NCBI GenBank assembly: GCA_000648925.1
Contig: JFHF01000064.1
Location: 1-37,918 of the forward strand
Length of the DNA stretch: 37,918 bases
Source: Caballeronia jiangsuensis
GTDB lineage: Bacteria > Pseudomonadota > Gammaproteobacteria > Burkholderiales > Burkholderiaceae
Direction: 5' to 3'
In this document: positions 1 through 8,949 of the stretch, one piece after another
Layout of the letters: every line of letters begins with the position of its first letter
Numbering within the stretch: the stretch's first letter is position 1
The notes under the pieces: generated by a model
Told to the model about the DNA's origin: nothing
The model's database searches: none
The model's input: only the letters and a program-made list of their open reading frames with translations
Program-made: the position numbers and the translations under genes

Positions 1-100
1 GGAGAACGCGCCACGGAAAAGGGGCAAAAGCCGCATCCCCAAGCGCTAAAATCCCCTCTACGTATTTTCGAAAGGCACGGCCAGCGCCGTCGATGTCCCC

Positions 101-1735
101 ATGCTACGTCTAAGCGAAATCAAGCTCCCGCTCGATCATCCCGAATCGGCTATCGAATCGGCGGTTCTCGCACGTCTCGCGGAAATCGGCGTGACGGCGA
201 ACGAGCTTATCCGCTTCGACGTATTTCGCCGTGCGCACGATGCTCGCAAGCGCTCCGACATCAAGCTCACCTACATCATCGATGTCGAACTGCAAGACGA
301 AGCATCGGTATTGAAGCGTCTCGACGCGCATCCCCATCCGCATTGCAGCGTGACGCCCGACATGGCGTATCGCTTCGTGGCGAAAGCGCCGGCGCATTCG
401 ACGTTGCTGCGTCCTGTTGTCATCGGCATGGGGCCTTGCGGGCTGTTTGCAGGCTTGATCCTCGCGCAGATGGGCTTTCGCCCGATCATCCTCGAGCGCG
501 GCAAGGCCGTGCGCGAACGCACGAAAGACACGTGGGGGCTCTGGCGACGCAACGAGCTCAACCCGGAGTCGAACGTGCAGTTCGGAGAGGGCGGTGCCGG
601 CACGTTTTCCGATGGCAAGCTCTACAGCCAGATCAAGGATCCCAAGCACTACGGCCGCAAAGTACTCGACGAATTCGTCAAAGCCGGCGCGCCGGAAGAC
701 ATCCTGTACTTGAGCCGCCCGCACATCGGCACGTTCCGGCTCGTGAGCATGGTCGAGAAGATGCGCGCACAGATCCACCAGCTCGGCGGTGAAGTGCGAT
801 TCCAGCAGCGGGTCGAGGACATCGACATCGATAACGGCAAGGTGCGTGGCCTCAAACTTTCGACCGGCGAAACGCTGCGCTGTGATCATGTCGTGCTCGC
901 CGTGGGGCACAGCGCGCGCGACACCTTCGAGATGCTGCACGACCGCGGCGTGTACATGGAAGCCAAGCCATTCTCGTTAGGCTTTCGCATCGAACACCCT
1001 CAAGGCGTGATCGATAGAAGTCGCTTCGGCAAATTCGCCGGTCACGAAAAGCTGGGCGCGGCCGACTACAAAGTTGTCCACCATTGCAGCAACGGCCGCG
1101 CCGTGTACAGCTTCTGCATGTGCCCGGGCGGCACGGTCGTCGCGGCGACGTCGGAGCCGGGGCGCGTCGTGACGAATGGCATGAGTCAGTATTCACGCAA
1201 TGAGCGCAACGCGAATGCGGGCATCGTCGTAGGCATTACGCCGGATGACTTTCCGGGTGGCCCGCTTGCCGGCATCGCTTTTCAACGCAAGTGGGAAGAG
1301 CGCGCATTCGAACTGGGCGGCGGCGACTATTCCGCGCCGGGACAACTCGTCGGCGACTTCATCGCGGGGCGCGCGTCGACATCGCTTGGTTCGGTCAATC
1401 CTTCGTACAAACCGGGCGTGAAGCCCACCGACCTGAGCACCGCGCTGCCCGATTACGTGATCGAAGCGATCCGCGAAGCCTTGCCCGAACTCGACAAAAA
1501 GATCAAAGGATTCGCGATGCACGACGCCGTATTGACCGGCGTCGAGACGCGTACATCTTCGCCGATTCGCGTGCGTCGCAAGGACGATTATCAGAGCGTC
1601 AATGTCGACGGTCTATACCCGGCGGGCGAGGGCGCAGGCTACGCTGGCGGCATCTACTCGGCGGCGATCGATGGCATCGAAGTCGCGGAAGCCGTCGCGT
1701 TGCAGATGATGGCGCAGCACGCGGCCGCGATATAA
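101..1735 (+). CDS. FAD-dependent dehydrogenase (COG2509-like)
   Basis: The 544-residue protein has a basic N-terminal domain of about 100 residues, then a classical dinucleotide-binding motif VVIGMGPCGLFAG at 106-118 that would hold the ADP part of FAD. Glycine-rich segments such as FGEGGAGTFSDGK follow, and YPAGEGAGYAGGI near the C-terminus is the usual second FAD contact. This layout matches the uncharacterised FAD-dependent dehydrogenases of COG2509, whose substrate is not known. It should be a soluble flavoprotein. The ATG at 101 has only a weak ribosome binding site. The gene stands alone and converges on the uxaA operon. Confidence 0.85.
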   Translation: MLRLSEIKLPLDHPESAIESAVLARLAEIGVTANELIRFDVFRRAHDARKRSDIKLTYIIDVELQDEASVLKRLDAHPHPHCSVTPDMAYRFVAKAPAHSTLLRPVVIGMGPCGLFAGLILAQMGFRPIILERGKAVRERTKDTWGLWRRNELNPESNVQFGEGGAGTFSDGKLYSQIKDPKHYGRKVLDEFVKAGAPEDILYLSRPHIGTFRLVSMVEKMRAQIHQLGGEVRFQQRVEDIDIDNGKVRGLKLSTGETLRCDHVVLAVGHSARDTFEMLHDRGVYMEAKPFSLGFRIEHPQGVIDRSRFGKFAGHEKLGAADYKVVHHCSNGRAVYSFCMCPGGTVVAATSEPGRVVTNGMSQYSRNERNANAGIVVGITPDDFPGGPLAGIAFQRKWEERAFELGGGDYSAPGQLVGDFIAGRASTSLGSVNPSYKPGVKPTDLSTALPDYVIEAIREALPELDKKIKGFAMHDAVLTGVETRTSSPIRVRRKDDYQSVNVDGLYPAGEGAGYAGGIYSAAIDGIEVAEAVALQMMAQHAAAI

Positions 1736-1768
1736 AAAAAGAGCGCATCGGTCGATCCGCTGCGCTCT
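1734..1768 (-). terminator. Rho-independent terminator of the uxa operon
   Basis: The arms AGAGCGCA (1740-1747) and TGCGCTCT (1761-1768) form a perfect 8-bp stem with a 13-nt loop. Read on the minus strand the stem is followed by seven T residues, so it suits the uxaA transcript, whose stop codon is at 1792-1794. It overlaps the stop codon of the convergent flavoprotein gene and may slow that transcript too. Confidence 0.75.
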
Positions 1769-1791
1769 TCACAACTCAAACTGCGGCAAGC

Positions 1792-3333
1792 TCAGGTCAC
1801 CACGCCCACTTGCCAGGGCACGAATTCACTCTGCCCATATCCGTGCAGTTCGCTCTTCGACGCCACGCCTGAGGCGCAGTCGAGCATCATCTGGAAGATC
1901 TGTTCGCCGAGCTGCTCGATGGTCGCCGAACCGTCGATCACGCCGCCGCAGTTGATATCCATATCCTCTTCCTGCCGCTCCCACAACGCCGTGTTCGTCG
2001 CGAGCTTGAGCGAAGGCGAGGGCGCGCATCCATAAGCGGAACCGCGACCCGTCGTGAAGCAGATCAGATTTGCGCCCGACGCAACCTGCCCCGTCGCGGA
2101 CATCGGATCGTATCCGGGCGAATCCATGAAGACGAAGCCCTTCGCATCGATACGCTGCGCGTATTCATACACTTCGACGAGGTTCGTTGTTCCGCCCTTC
2201 GCGACCGCGCCGAGCGACTTTTCGAGGATCGTCGTCAGACCGCCGACCTTGTTGCCGGCCGACGGATTGTTGTCCATCGCCGCGCCATTGCGCGCGCAGT
2301 ATTCTTCCCACCACTTGATGCGCGCGAGCAGCTTTTCGCCGACTTCGCGGCTCACCGCGCGGCGCGTCAGCAGATGCTCCGCGCCATAGACTTCGGGCGT
2401 CTCGGAGAGAATCGCCGTGCCGCCGTGAGCGACGAGCTTGTCGACCGCGGCGCCCAATGCGGGGTTCGCCGAAATGCCTGAATAACCATCCGACCCACCG
2501 CACTGCAATCCGACGACCAGATGCGCCGCCGGCACCGGCTCGCGCTTCACGCGATTCGCATCGACGAGCATTTCCTCGATCATCGCGATGCCGCGCTCGA
2601 TCGTCTTTCGCGTGCCGCCGCTGTCCTGAATCGTGAAGCTGCGCAGCTTTGCGCCGTCCTTCAGCCCACTCGATTCGAGCACGCCCGAAATCTGGTTCGT
2701 CTCGCATCCCAATCCGACGAACAGCACGGAATGAAAGTTCGGATGGATGGCGTAACCCGCAAGCGTGCGGCGCAGAATGCCGAGGCCTTCGCCCTGCATG
2801 TCGATGCCGCATCCGAGTCCGTGCGTGAGCGCGATCACGCCATCGACGTTCGGATAATCCGCGAGCGCTTCCGGATGCACATCGCGCCGGAAGTGATCGG
2901 CGATGGCGCGCGCAACCGTGGCCGAGCAGTTCACGCTCGTCAGCACGCCGACGAAATTGCGCGTCGCCACGCGACCGTCCTCGCGGCGGATGCCCATGAA
3001 CGTCGCGGGCTTGTCGACGAACGGCGTCGGATGCTGATCGACGCCGAATTCGTGCTCGCGCGCGAAATCGGCCATCGACAGATTGTGCGTGTGCACGTGC
3101 TGTCCGCGCGAAATCGCCTCGCGCGCCACGCCGATGATCTGGTTGTACCGCTTCACGGGCGCGCCCGCGGCGATGTCGCGGGTCGCGATCTTGTGTCCCG
3201 GCGGAATCAGCCCCGCGACAACGAGATCCTCCGACGCGATGCGCGCGCCGGAGAGCAGCTGACGCGTCGCGATCACGACGTCGTCGTTAGGATGCAGCCG
3301 GATGACCGCATGGTCGGTGGATGTGGTGGACAT
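1792..3333 (-). CDS. uxaA: Altronate dehydratase (UxaA/GarD family)
   Basis: The 513-residue protein belongs to the UxaA/GarD dehydratases, which remove water from sugar acids using Fe2+. An N-terminal SAF-like part (about 1-90) precedes the large catalytic domain with VGLGCETNQ, GLQCGGSDGYSG and NPSAGNKVGGLTT. The segments HVHTHN and ETPEVYGAEHLL follow E. coli UxaA (HVHAHN, EVPEMFGAEQLL) more closely than galactarate dehydratase GarD. The inferred reaction is D-altronate to 2-keto-3-deoxygluconate in the cytosol. It is the last gene of a three-gene operon, 10 nt after the MFS carrier. Galactarate dehydratase remains possible. Confidence 0.8.
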   Translation of the reverse strand: MSTTSTDHAVIRLHPNDDVVIATRQLLSGARIASEDLVVAGLIPPGHKIATRDIAAGAPVKRYNQIIGVAREAISRGQHVHTHNLSMADFAREHEFGVDQHPTPFVDKPATFMGIRREDGRVATRNFVGVLTSVNCSATVARAIADHFRRDVHPEALADYPNVDGVIALTHGLGCGIDMQGEGLGILRRTLAGYAIHPNFHSVLFVGLGCETNQISGVLESSGLKDGAKLRSFTIQDSGGTRKTIERGIAMIEEMLVDANRVKREPVPAAHLVVGLQCGGSDGYSGISANPALGAAVDKLVAHGGTAILSETPEVYGAEHLLTRRAVSREVGEKLLARIKWWEEYCARNGAAMDNNPSAGNKVGGLTTILEKSLGAVAKGGTTNLVEVYEYAQRIDAKGFVFMDSPGYDPMSATGQVASGANLICFTTGRGSAYGCAPSPSLKLATNTALWERQEEDMDINCGGVIDGSATIEQLGEQIFQMMLDCASGVASKSELHGYGQSEFVPWQVGVVT

Positions 3334-3343
3334 GGTTTTGTTC

Positions 3344-4630
3344 TCAGACCGTGGAAGGTGCGCGGTTGTCGAGCCGCGCTTGCTCTTCTTCGGCGCGATT
3401 GAGCGGTTCGATCTTGCCGACGATTACAAGATAGCTGAATGCGCCGAGGAAGCAGAAGCCGCCCGCGACACACAGCGGAATCACGAACGAGCCCTTGGTG
3501 ATCGCGAGCATCACGCCGGTGAAGGTCGTGATGACGATGCCGGCAAGGTTCGACGCGAAGTTCTGGATGCCCCCGATCGATGCGACGTGATCCGGCGTCG
3601 GCGCAACGTCGCTCGGCAGCGACCAGATGCTGGCGGCCGCGAACGCAAGGCTGGCGTAAGCGATGCCGAAGAACGCGAGCATCAGATAAATGTTGGTCAC
3701 GAACGCGCAGAGCGTAATGACCGACGAAAGCAGCATGCCGCCGACCATGCAGGTCTTGCGCGCGGCGGTGAGGCTCCAGCCGCGTTTGAAGAGCGCGTCC
3801 GACACCCAGCCGCCGAACCAGCCGCCCGGAATCGACATCAGCGCGGGAATCGTGCCGAGCGTGCCGAGGGATTTGAGCGAGAAGCCGTGCGCCTGCACGA
3901 GATAGCTCGGGAACCAGGTGATGAAGAAGTAGATGACGAAGTTCAGGCAGAAGAAACCGAGCATCATGCCCCACAGCGTGCGGTACTTGAACAGCGACGC
4001 CCACGACACCTTGGTCTTCGGCGCGACCGGCTGCACCGGCGCGGCGTCCACCTCGCCCGTCAGGTCGCCCGTGGACTTGTTACGGTAGATCAGGAACCAG
4101 CCGAGAATCCACACGAAGCCGATCACGCCGGTGATGACGAACGACGCTTCCCAGCCGAACGAACTGATGATGAGCGCGACGACGGGAATCGAAAGCGCCG
4201 AACCCACGCGCGAGCCGCTATCGAAGATGCTGGTCGCGAACGCGCGCTGCTCCTTTTTGAACCACTGCGACACGAGCTTCGCGCACGACGGATACGCGCC
4301 TGCTTCGCCGATGCCCAGCATCAGGCGGCAGCCGAACATGCCGACGACGCTCGTAGCGACGGCGGTAAGCGCTGTGAATACCGACCACCAGCCCACCGCG
4401 AGCGGCAACGCAATACGCGCGCCGACGCGATCGACGAACCAGCCGAAGGGCATCTGCATGAGCGCGTAGCTCCAGAAGAAGCCGCTCAGGATGAAGCCCA
4501 TTTCAGCGGGGCCGATGCCGAGCGCTTTTTCGATCTGCGGCGCGGCGACCGCGAGGTTCGCGCGATCGATGTAATTGATCGCGATTGCCAGAAAAGCCAG
4601 AAATATCACTACCCAACGCATTTTGCGCAT
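3344..4630 (-). CDS. MFS hexuronate/aldarate transporter (ACS family)
   Basis: About 428 residues with twelve predicted membrane helices. The N-terminus (MRWVVIFLAFLAIAINYIDR, then NLAVAAPQI) and the segment GWFVDRVGAR after helix 2 are typical of the anion:cation symporter family that includes ExuT, GudP and GarP. It probably brings a hexuronate or aldarate into the cell with protons. The ATG at 4630 is chosen because GAGGAG lies 7 nt upstream; an in-frame ATG at 4660 has no such site. It sits between a UxaB-like and a UxaA gene, which supports a galacturonate-type substrate, though the sequence does not fix it. Confidence 0.85.
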   Translation of the reverse strand: MRKMRWVVIFLAFLAIAINYIDRANLAVAAPQIEKALGIGPAEMGFILSGFFWSYALMQMPFGWFVDRVGARIALPLAVGWWSVFTALTAVATSVVGMFGCRLMLGIGEAGAYPSCAKLVSQWFKKEQRAFATSIFDSGSRVGSALSIPVVALIISSFGWEASFVITGVIGFVWILGWFLIYRNKSTGDLTGEVDAAPVQPVAPKTKVSWASLFKYRTLWGMMLGFFCLNFVIYFFITWFPSYLVQAHGFSLKSLGTLGTIPALMSIPGGWFGGWVSDALFKRGWSLTAARKTCMVGGMLLSSVITLCAFVTNIYLMLAFFGIAYASLAFAAASIWSLPSDVAPTPDHVASIGGIQNFASNLAGIVITTFTGVMLAITKGSFVIPLCVAGGFCFLGAFSYLVIVGKIEPLNRAEEEQARLDNRAPSTV

Positions 4631-4724
4631 CGTTTGTCTCCTCAATGGGCGGCACTTCATGTGTTCCGGCCCGATCCGCGATGCCGGCGCGGTGAGCCGT
4701 GATTCGAAAGCTGGGTATCGTTTT

Positions 4725-5849
4725 TCAGGCGGATTCGAGCGCGTCGCGCAGACGCTTCTGCTCGAAGCGGAGATTCAATTCGCGCGCGAGCTCGATGACG
4801 GGCCGGAAGCGCCGGACTTTCTTCTCGTCGTGATTGCGCGCGATGTCCGCGAGCCGATGCACGAGAAACGGGTTCTCGAAGCGGTCGCGCACGCTCGACA
4901 GATATTCCGCCGCGACATCGTGCTTGCCGAGCGCCGCGAACACGGGCAGCACTTCGTCGCGCCACGTCGCTTCGAGCGGCTCGCGATACACGGGATCGCG
5001 CATCGCGTCGAGCACGGTCATGTCGGGCGAGCCTGCGCGCGTGCGCCAGATTTCGGCGAGCATCGTATGGCCGAGGTTCAGCATCAGCAGCTTCAGGCGT
5101 TCGTAGTGCGCGAGATCGTCGGTCACGACGATGTCCTCGTGCTCGCACGGCAGCACCATGCCCGCCTGCCGCTCGATCGCCCACAGCGCGTACGGCTCCG
5201 CGATCGCGCCGACCGGCTGAATCGGCTCCGACACGATCCGGTCCACGAGCGAATTCACCCACACGCAGTCTTTCGTGAGATAGCCGATGAACGCCTCGTC
5301 GGCGTTCCAGCCGCGCGCGATGCCGGTCACCAGATCGCGCAGCGTGTCGCCGTTGCGCGAAACCAGTTCGCAGGGCAAGAGCGTGATCGCTGCGGCGCCG
5401 GCCTGGTATCGCACGTGGAGCAGCACCGCGAGCTTGGCTGCAAAGCCGCGCGGCGTGCGCTGGCCGTCGAGCAGATCGGCGGTGTCTTCGTCGAAGAGTG
5501 CGTAGCCGGCGTCCGCCGTGTTCGAGACGATCACTTTCACGTCGTGCTTCACGCGCTCGATCAGCAAGGGCCAGTCGTCGTTCGCGTGCAGCGCTTCGGT
5601 GATCGAATCGCATTCGACGGTCGTATCGATGGTTTCGTCGCCGCGACGACCGCGAATGCGCACCGGATAGCGCCCGGCCGCGCGCAACGCTTCGACGCGC
5701 GCGCGGCTGTCGGCGCTGGACGTAGTCTGAACGACGGTGATCTTGCCGAGCGCTTTCGCCGGATCGCGGCGCGCCGCCTCGCTGACGAAGAAGTCGACGT
5801 GCGCCTGCAGGAAACGGCTCGTGCCGAATTGAAGAATCGGATTGCTCAT
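4725..5849 (-). CDS. uxaB: Mannitol dehydrogenase family oxidoreductase, probable tagaturonate reductase
   Basis: The 374-residue protein starts MSNPILQFGTSRFLQAHVDF, the usual beginning of the Rossmann domain in this NAD-dependent family, followed by IVSNTADAGY near 107-116. The C-terminal domain has VNSLVDRI (198-205), matching the family signature F-x-N-S-M-V-D-R-I, and LNLGHTMLAEIWR with a likely catalytic His. It would reduce D-tagaturonate to D-altronate, feeding the UxaA step. It is about 100 residues shorter than E. coli UxaB (483), so a related substrate such as fructuronate cannot be excluded. The ATG at 5849 is where homology starts, though its ribosome binding site is weak. Confidence 0.7.
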   Translation of the reverse strand: MSNPILQFGTSRFLQAHVDFFVSEAARRDPAKALGKITVVQTTSSADSRARVEALRAAGRYPVRIRGRRGDETIDTTVECDSITEALHANDDWPLLIERVKHDVKVIVSNTADAGYALFDEDTADLLDGQRTPRGFAAKLAVLLHVRYQAGAAAITLLPCELVSRNGDTLRDLVTGIARGWNADEAFIGYLTKDCVWVNSLVDRIVSEPIQPVGAIAEPYALWAIERQAGMVLPCEHEDIVVTDDLAHYERLKLLMLNLGHTMLAEIWRTRAGSPDMTVLDAMRDPVYREPLEATWRDEVLPVFAALGKHDVAAEYLSSVRDRFENPFLVHRLADIARNHDEKKVRRFRPVIELARELNLRFEQKRLRDALESA

Positions 5850-5907
5850 CGTCGGGAGCTGGGGAATTGGTCGAGTGGGAACGGTTCCAGATCGCCGTAA
5901 AAAAATT

Positions 5908-5961
5908 GGCCACCTGGCCTTACCGGATTGCATACTAGTGTCTTGAAACAGAATTGGTCAA
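5908..5961 (-). promoter_or_regulatory. Promoter and candidate operators of the uxa operon
   Basis: On the minus strand TTGACC (5961-5956) and TAGTAT (5937-5932) are separated by 18 nt, a good sigma70-type promoter about 75 nt before the uxaB start. Just downstream of the expected start site lies the palindrome GGCCACCTGGCC (5908-5919), and TGGTCAAGCCA (5955-5965) overlaps the -35 box. Both suit binding by the divergent FadR-type regulator. The promoter call is from sequence; the operator role is inferred. Confidence 0.55.
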
Positions 5962-6069
5962 GCCACTTGTAAGCGATCTGAGAACGGCGAAAGCCCGCCG
6001 CGTGGTGCGTCGGCCCTTCCGCTGATTACAATCCACGTTTTCCCCGAGACGAAAAGCAGGAGCCAGCAC

Positions 6070-6768
6070 GTGAGCGTGAAACCAGCCGAGACGCGACGCC
6101 TGTATTTACAGATCGCCGACAAGCTGCGCGGATTGATCGAGCAGCAGGATTTCGCTCCGAACGGCCGTCTGCCGTCGGAGCGTGAACTCGCGCTGACGCT
6201 CGGCGTGTCGCGGCCATCCGTGCGCGAGGCGCTCGTCGCGCTCGAACTGGAGGGGCGCGTCGAAATACGCATGGGATCGGGCGTCTATATTGTCGCGACG
6301 CCCGCGAACAAGCCGCCGACGACCGAAGCGGAACTGGGCGAAAGTCCGATCGAGATCATGACCGCGCGCAGCGTGATCGAAGGCGCGATCGCGGCAAGCG
6401 TTGCGCCGTTCGCGAAACCGAAGGAGTTGAAGGCGCTGCGCACCGTCTACGAGACGATGGCCCGCGAAGTCGACAACGGGCAAGTGCCGATGGCCGCCGA
6501 TCGCGCGTTTCACATCGCGATCGCGCAGATGACGGGCAACGATGTCCTCGTACGAACGGTCGGCAGTCTCTACGACGAGCGGCACAGTCCGTTATCGTCG
6601 ACGCTGCGTGGGCACTTCGAAGGGGAAGAAACGTGGGCGGCCGCGCTGGGCGAGCATCGGGAAATTCTGGAGGCGCTGGAGGCGCGCGACGCAATACAGG
6701 CGCAGGCCGCGATGCAGCGGCACATGCGTCAGTCCGCGGCGCGTCTGATGACGAAACGCAAAAGCTGA
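6070..6768 (+). CDS. FadR-family GntR transcriptional regulator, probable hexuronate repressor
   Basis: The 232-residue protein has an N-terminal winged helix (about 10-75, with GRLPSERELALTLGVSRPSV) and a C-terminal FCD ligand-binding domain (about 95-220). The FCD metal-site pattern is visible: ADRAFHIAIA, then LGEHREILEAL and MQRHMRQS. This layout is that of UxuR/ExuR-like repressors, which release DNA when a hexuronate intermediate binds. The start is GTG at 6070 with AGGAG 8 nt upstream. It is divergent from the uxa operon with about 220 bp between them, so it most likely controls that operon and itself. Confidence 0.85.
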   Translation: MSVKPAETRRLYLQIADKLRGLIEQQDFAPNGRLPSERELALTLGVSRPSVREALVALELEGRVEIRMGSGVYIVATPANKPPTTEAELGESPIEIMTARSVIEGAIAASVAPFAKPKELKALRTVYETMAREVDNGQVPMAADRAFHIAIAQMTGNDVLVRTVGSLYDERHSPLSSTLRGHFEGEETWAAALGEHREILEALEARDAIQAQAAMQRHMRQSAARLMTKRKS

Positions 6769-6819
6769 GTCCGGCGCGCGCGGGAAGCGCGCACCGATGG
6801 CGAAGAAAACGTGTCCGCG

Positions 6820-7140
6820 TCAGCCCGGATAGGCTTCATCGACCTTCAGACCCGCCAGCTTGAAGATGACGCGCAGCGTTTGCGGCGCAATCTCCCGGCG
6901 TGAGGCGAGCGTAGTCAGGACGAAATCCATCACTTTGGCGTACTTCAGCATGGTCAGGCACGACTCGATGTCGGTGGAGCCGTCGCGCATCGACTCGGCG
7001 AGGCGCAACATTTCCACGGAAATCTCTCGGGCCATTTCCAGTTCGAGCTGCTGCTTTTCACTCCACGCGGGCATCGCGGTCAGTGCCGCGAGCATCTCCT
7101 GAAACTGCTTCTCTGCTTTCTTGTCGGGGATCGCATCCAT
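6820..7140 (-). CDS. Hypothetical small helical protein
   Basis: This 106-residue, charged and mostly helical protein begins MDAIPDKKAEKQFQEMLAAL. I recognise no named family. The frame is open well upstream, but the ATG at 7140 is preceded by AGAGGA at good spacing, so I place the start there. No signal peptide or membrane segment is seen. Regular leucines (QLELEMAREISVEMLRLAES) suggest a helical bundle. It converges on the GntR gene and stands alone. Confidence 0.65.
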   Translation of the reverse strand: MDAIPDKKAEKQFQEMLAALTAMPAWSEKQQLELEMAREISVEMLRLAESMRDGSTDIESCLTMLKYAKVMDFVLTTLASRREIAPQTLRVIFKLAGLKVDEAYPG

Positions 7141-7515
7141 CGCCGTCCTCTCATGTTCATGGCGCCGCGAGTCGCATTCGCCGCGCTGTGCGTTAGGTGT
7201 TACGTAACAAGGCCGGGCGCGGGTGACGACGCTTCGCGTGTCGAGACGCGGCCTGTTACCAGCTTGTTGCTTCTGCTGCATCGGTACGCGGCCGAAAGGC
7301 CACGGTGTGTCGTCTTTTCCAATGGCCTCATTGCCGGACGATGCACAATCTGTTCCATGCAGCCTTGCTGCCACGCATTGGCCTTCTGCCGATGACTGGA
7401 ACGAGAGCGTCTTCGCGCTTTTGAGTAAACTTCCTCTTTTGAGACAACAGAACCAGCGGTTAGCGCACATTCGGCGCGAACATGCTCCGCTTTTTTATTG
7501 ATCGAACCTTTTACG
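7141..7515. other. Divergent intergenic region with a 12-bp palindrome
   Basis: This 375-bp gap separates two divergent genes and holds no convincing coding frame. The perfect palindrome TGTTACGTAACA at 7198-7209 is its clearest structure and may be an operator. No strong -35/-10 pair was found on either strand. Confidence 0.4.
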
Positions 7516-8391
7516 ATGACCAGGAAAGCCTCCGCGTCGGCTCCGGGCACACCCGACCCCTCCACCAAACACGAGATTCGTCCAGGCCAGTCGATCGAAC
7601 TGCTGAAGGAACTCCATATCCTCACGCGCGACGGCAAGATGAATCAGGACAGCCGCCGCAAACTGAAACAGGTCTATCACCTCTATCAGTTCATCGAACC
7701 GCTTCTTGCCGACGTGCACGCGCGCCAAGGGGCCGTATCACTCGTCGACCACGGCGCGGGAAAATCCTATCTCGGGTTTATTCTCTACGATCTCTTCTTC
7801 AAGACTCTGCGCGATCGGTCACACATCTTTGGAATCGAGACGCGAGAAGAGCTGGTAAAAAAATCCGAGGAATTGGCGCAGCGCCTCGGGTTTACAGGGA
7901 TGTCGTTTCTGAATCTGTCGGTGGCCGAATCAATTGATTCAGATCGTCTGCCTGATTCGATCGATATCGTCACCGCACTGCATGCGTGCAACACGGCCAC
8001 TGACGACGCCATCCAGTTCGCTCTGCAGAAGAATGCGAAGTACATCGTCGTGGTGCCGTGCTGTCAGGCCGAGGTGGCTTCAGTGCTCCGAAAGAACAAG
8101 GGACACGCGCTCTCGAAGAATGTGCTGACGGAAATGTGGCGGCATCCGCTGCATACGCGCGAATTTGGGAGCCAGATCACGAACGTGCTGCGCTGCCTGC
8201 AACTCGAATCGCACGGATATCAGGTGAGCGTGACGGAACTGGTCGGCTGGGAACATTCGATGAAGAACGAGCTCATCGTCGCGCAGTTCAAGGACTTGCC
8301 GCGCGGCCGGCCTGCGCAAAGGCTTTCGGACGTGCTCGAAACGCTCGGGCTGGACGAACTGCGCGAGCGATTCTTTTCGCCCGCGCACTGA
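7516..8391 (+). CDS. Class I SAM-dependent methyltransferase (Methyltransf_32-like)
   Basis: The 291-residue protein has the fold signs of a class I methyltransferase: SLVDHGAGKSYLGFILYD is the glycine-rich SAM-binding strand-loop, FGIETREELV the acidic end of strand 2, and IDIVTALHACNTATDDAIQ the motif IV region. VVVPCCQAEV follows. The family (Methyltransf_32) is poorly characterised and includes proteins thought to act on RNA or small molecules, so I give no substrate. An ATG at 7516 and a TTG at 7498 are both possible starts and neither has a strong ribosome binding site. Its stop codon abuts that of the convergent DUF1415 gene. Confidence 0.75.
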   Translation: MTRKASASAPGTPDPSTKHEIRPGQSIELLKELHILTRDGKMNQDSRRKLKQVYHLYQFIEPLLADVHARQGAVSLVDHGAGKSYLGFILYDLFFKTLRDRSHIFGIETREELVKKSEELAQRLGFTGMSFLNLSVAESIDSDRLPDSIDIVTALHACNTATDDAIQFALQKNAKYIVVVPCCQAEVASVLRKNKGHALSKNVLTEMWRHPLHTREFGSQITNVLRCLQLESHGYQVSVTELVGWEHSMKNELIVAQFKDLPRGRPAQRLSDVLETLGLDELRERFFSPAH

Positions 8392-8949
8392 TCAGGATTT
8401 GTCTTTCATCCACGCGTCGAAGCCGTCATGCCCCAGACGGCGCAGCGTTTCGATATTGCGCTCGTAGATGTCGGATGCATCGGGAAACGCCGCGACGGCG
8501 CGATCGATGCTCGCTTCGCGAATCAGATGAAACGTCGGATACGGCGCGCGATTCGTGTAGTTGTCGATATCGTCGGGACCGGTGCCTTCGAACCGATAGT
8601 CCGGATGGAAGCTCGCGATCTGCAATTCGCCCGCGAGTCCAAGCTGGGCAAGCAGATTTTCGGCGAAATAGAGCGCGTCGTTGTAATCGGCGAAATCCGC
8701 GAACGCGTGCGGTGTGATGAATAGCGTCGTGTCGATGGACTCGGGATCCGTATCGTGCAAAAGACGAAGCTCATCCGTCAGTTCTACGACGAGATCGTCG
8801 ACGCCGCGCGCCTCGCTCACCACATAGCGAATCTGCTCTTTGACATGCACGCTCTTCGCGAACGGGCACAGATTGAGTCCGATCACCGCGCGGGTGAGCC
8901 AGTGTCGAGTCGCCGCGATCACCTCGTCGCGGGTGCTGCCGTCAGTCAT
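8392..8949 (-). CDS. DUF1415 family protein
   Basis: The 185-residue protein matches DUF1415 along its length, with TRHWLTRAVIGLNLCPFAKS near the N-terminus, ITPHAFADFADYNDAL in the middle and YTNRAPYPTFHLIRE towards the end. The Cys in LNLCPFA is typical of the family. The function is unknown; it looks cytosolic. Its ATG overlaps the end of the upstream TetR gene by 8 bp, so the two are probably co-translated. Confidence 0.85.
   Translation of the reverse strand: MTDGSTRDEVIAATRHWLTRAVIGLNLCPFAKSVHVKEQIRYVVSEARGVDDLVVELTDELRLLHDTDPESIDTTLFITPHAFADFADYNDALYFAENLLAQLGLAGELQIASFHPDYRFEGTGPDDIDNYTNRAPYPTFHLIREASIDRAVAAFPDASDIYERNIETLRRLGHDGFDAWMKDKS

Noticed and set aside
1792..3333. Galactarate dehydratase (GarD) as the firm identity of the dehydratase.
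   Set aside because: HVHTHN and the PEVYGAEHLL segment follow UxaA, and a UxaB-like reductase is in the same operon; GarD is kept only as an alternative.
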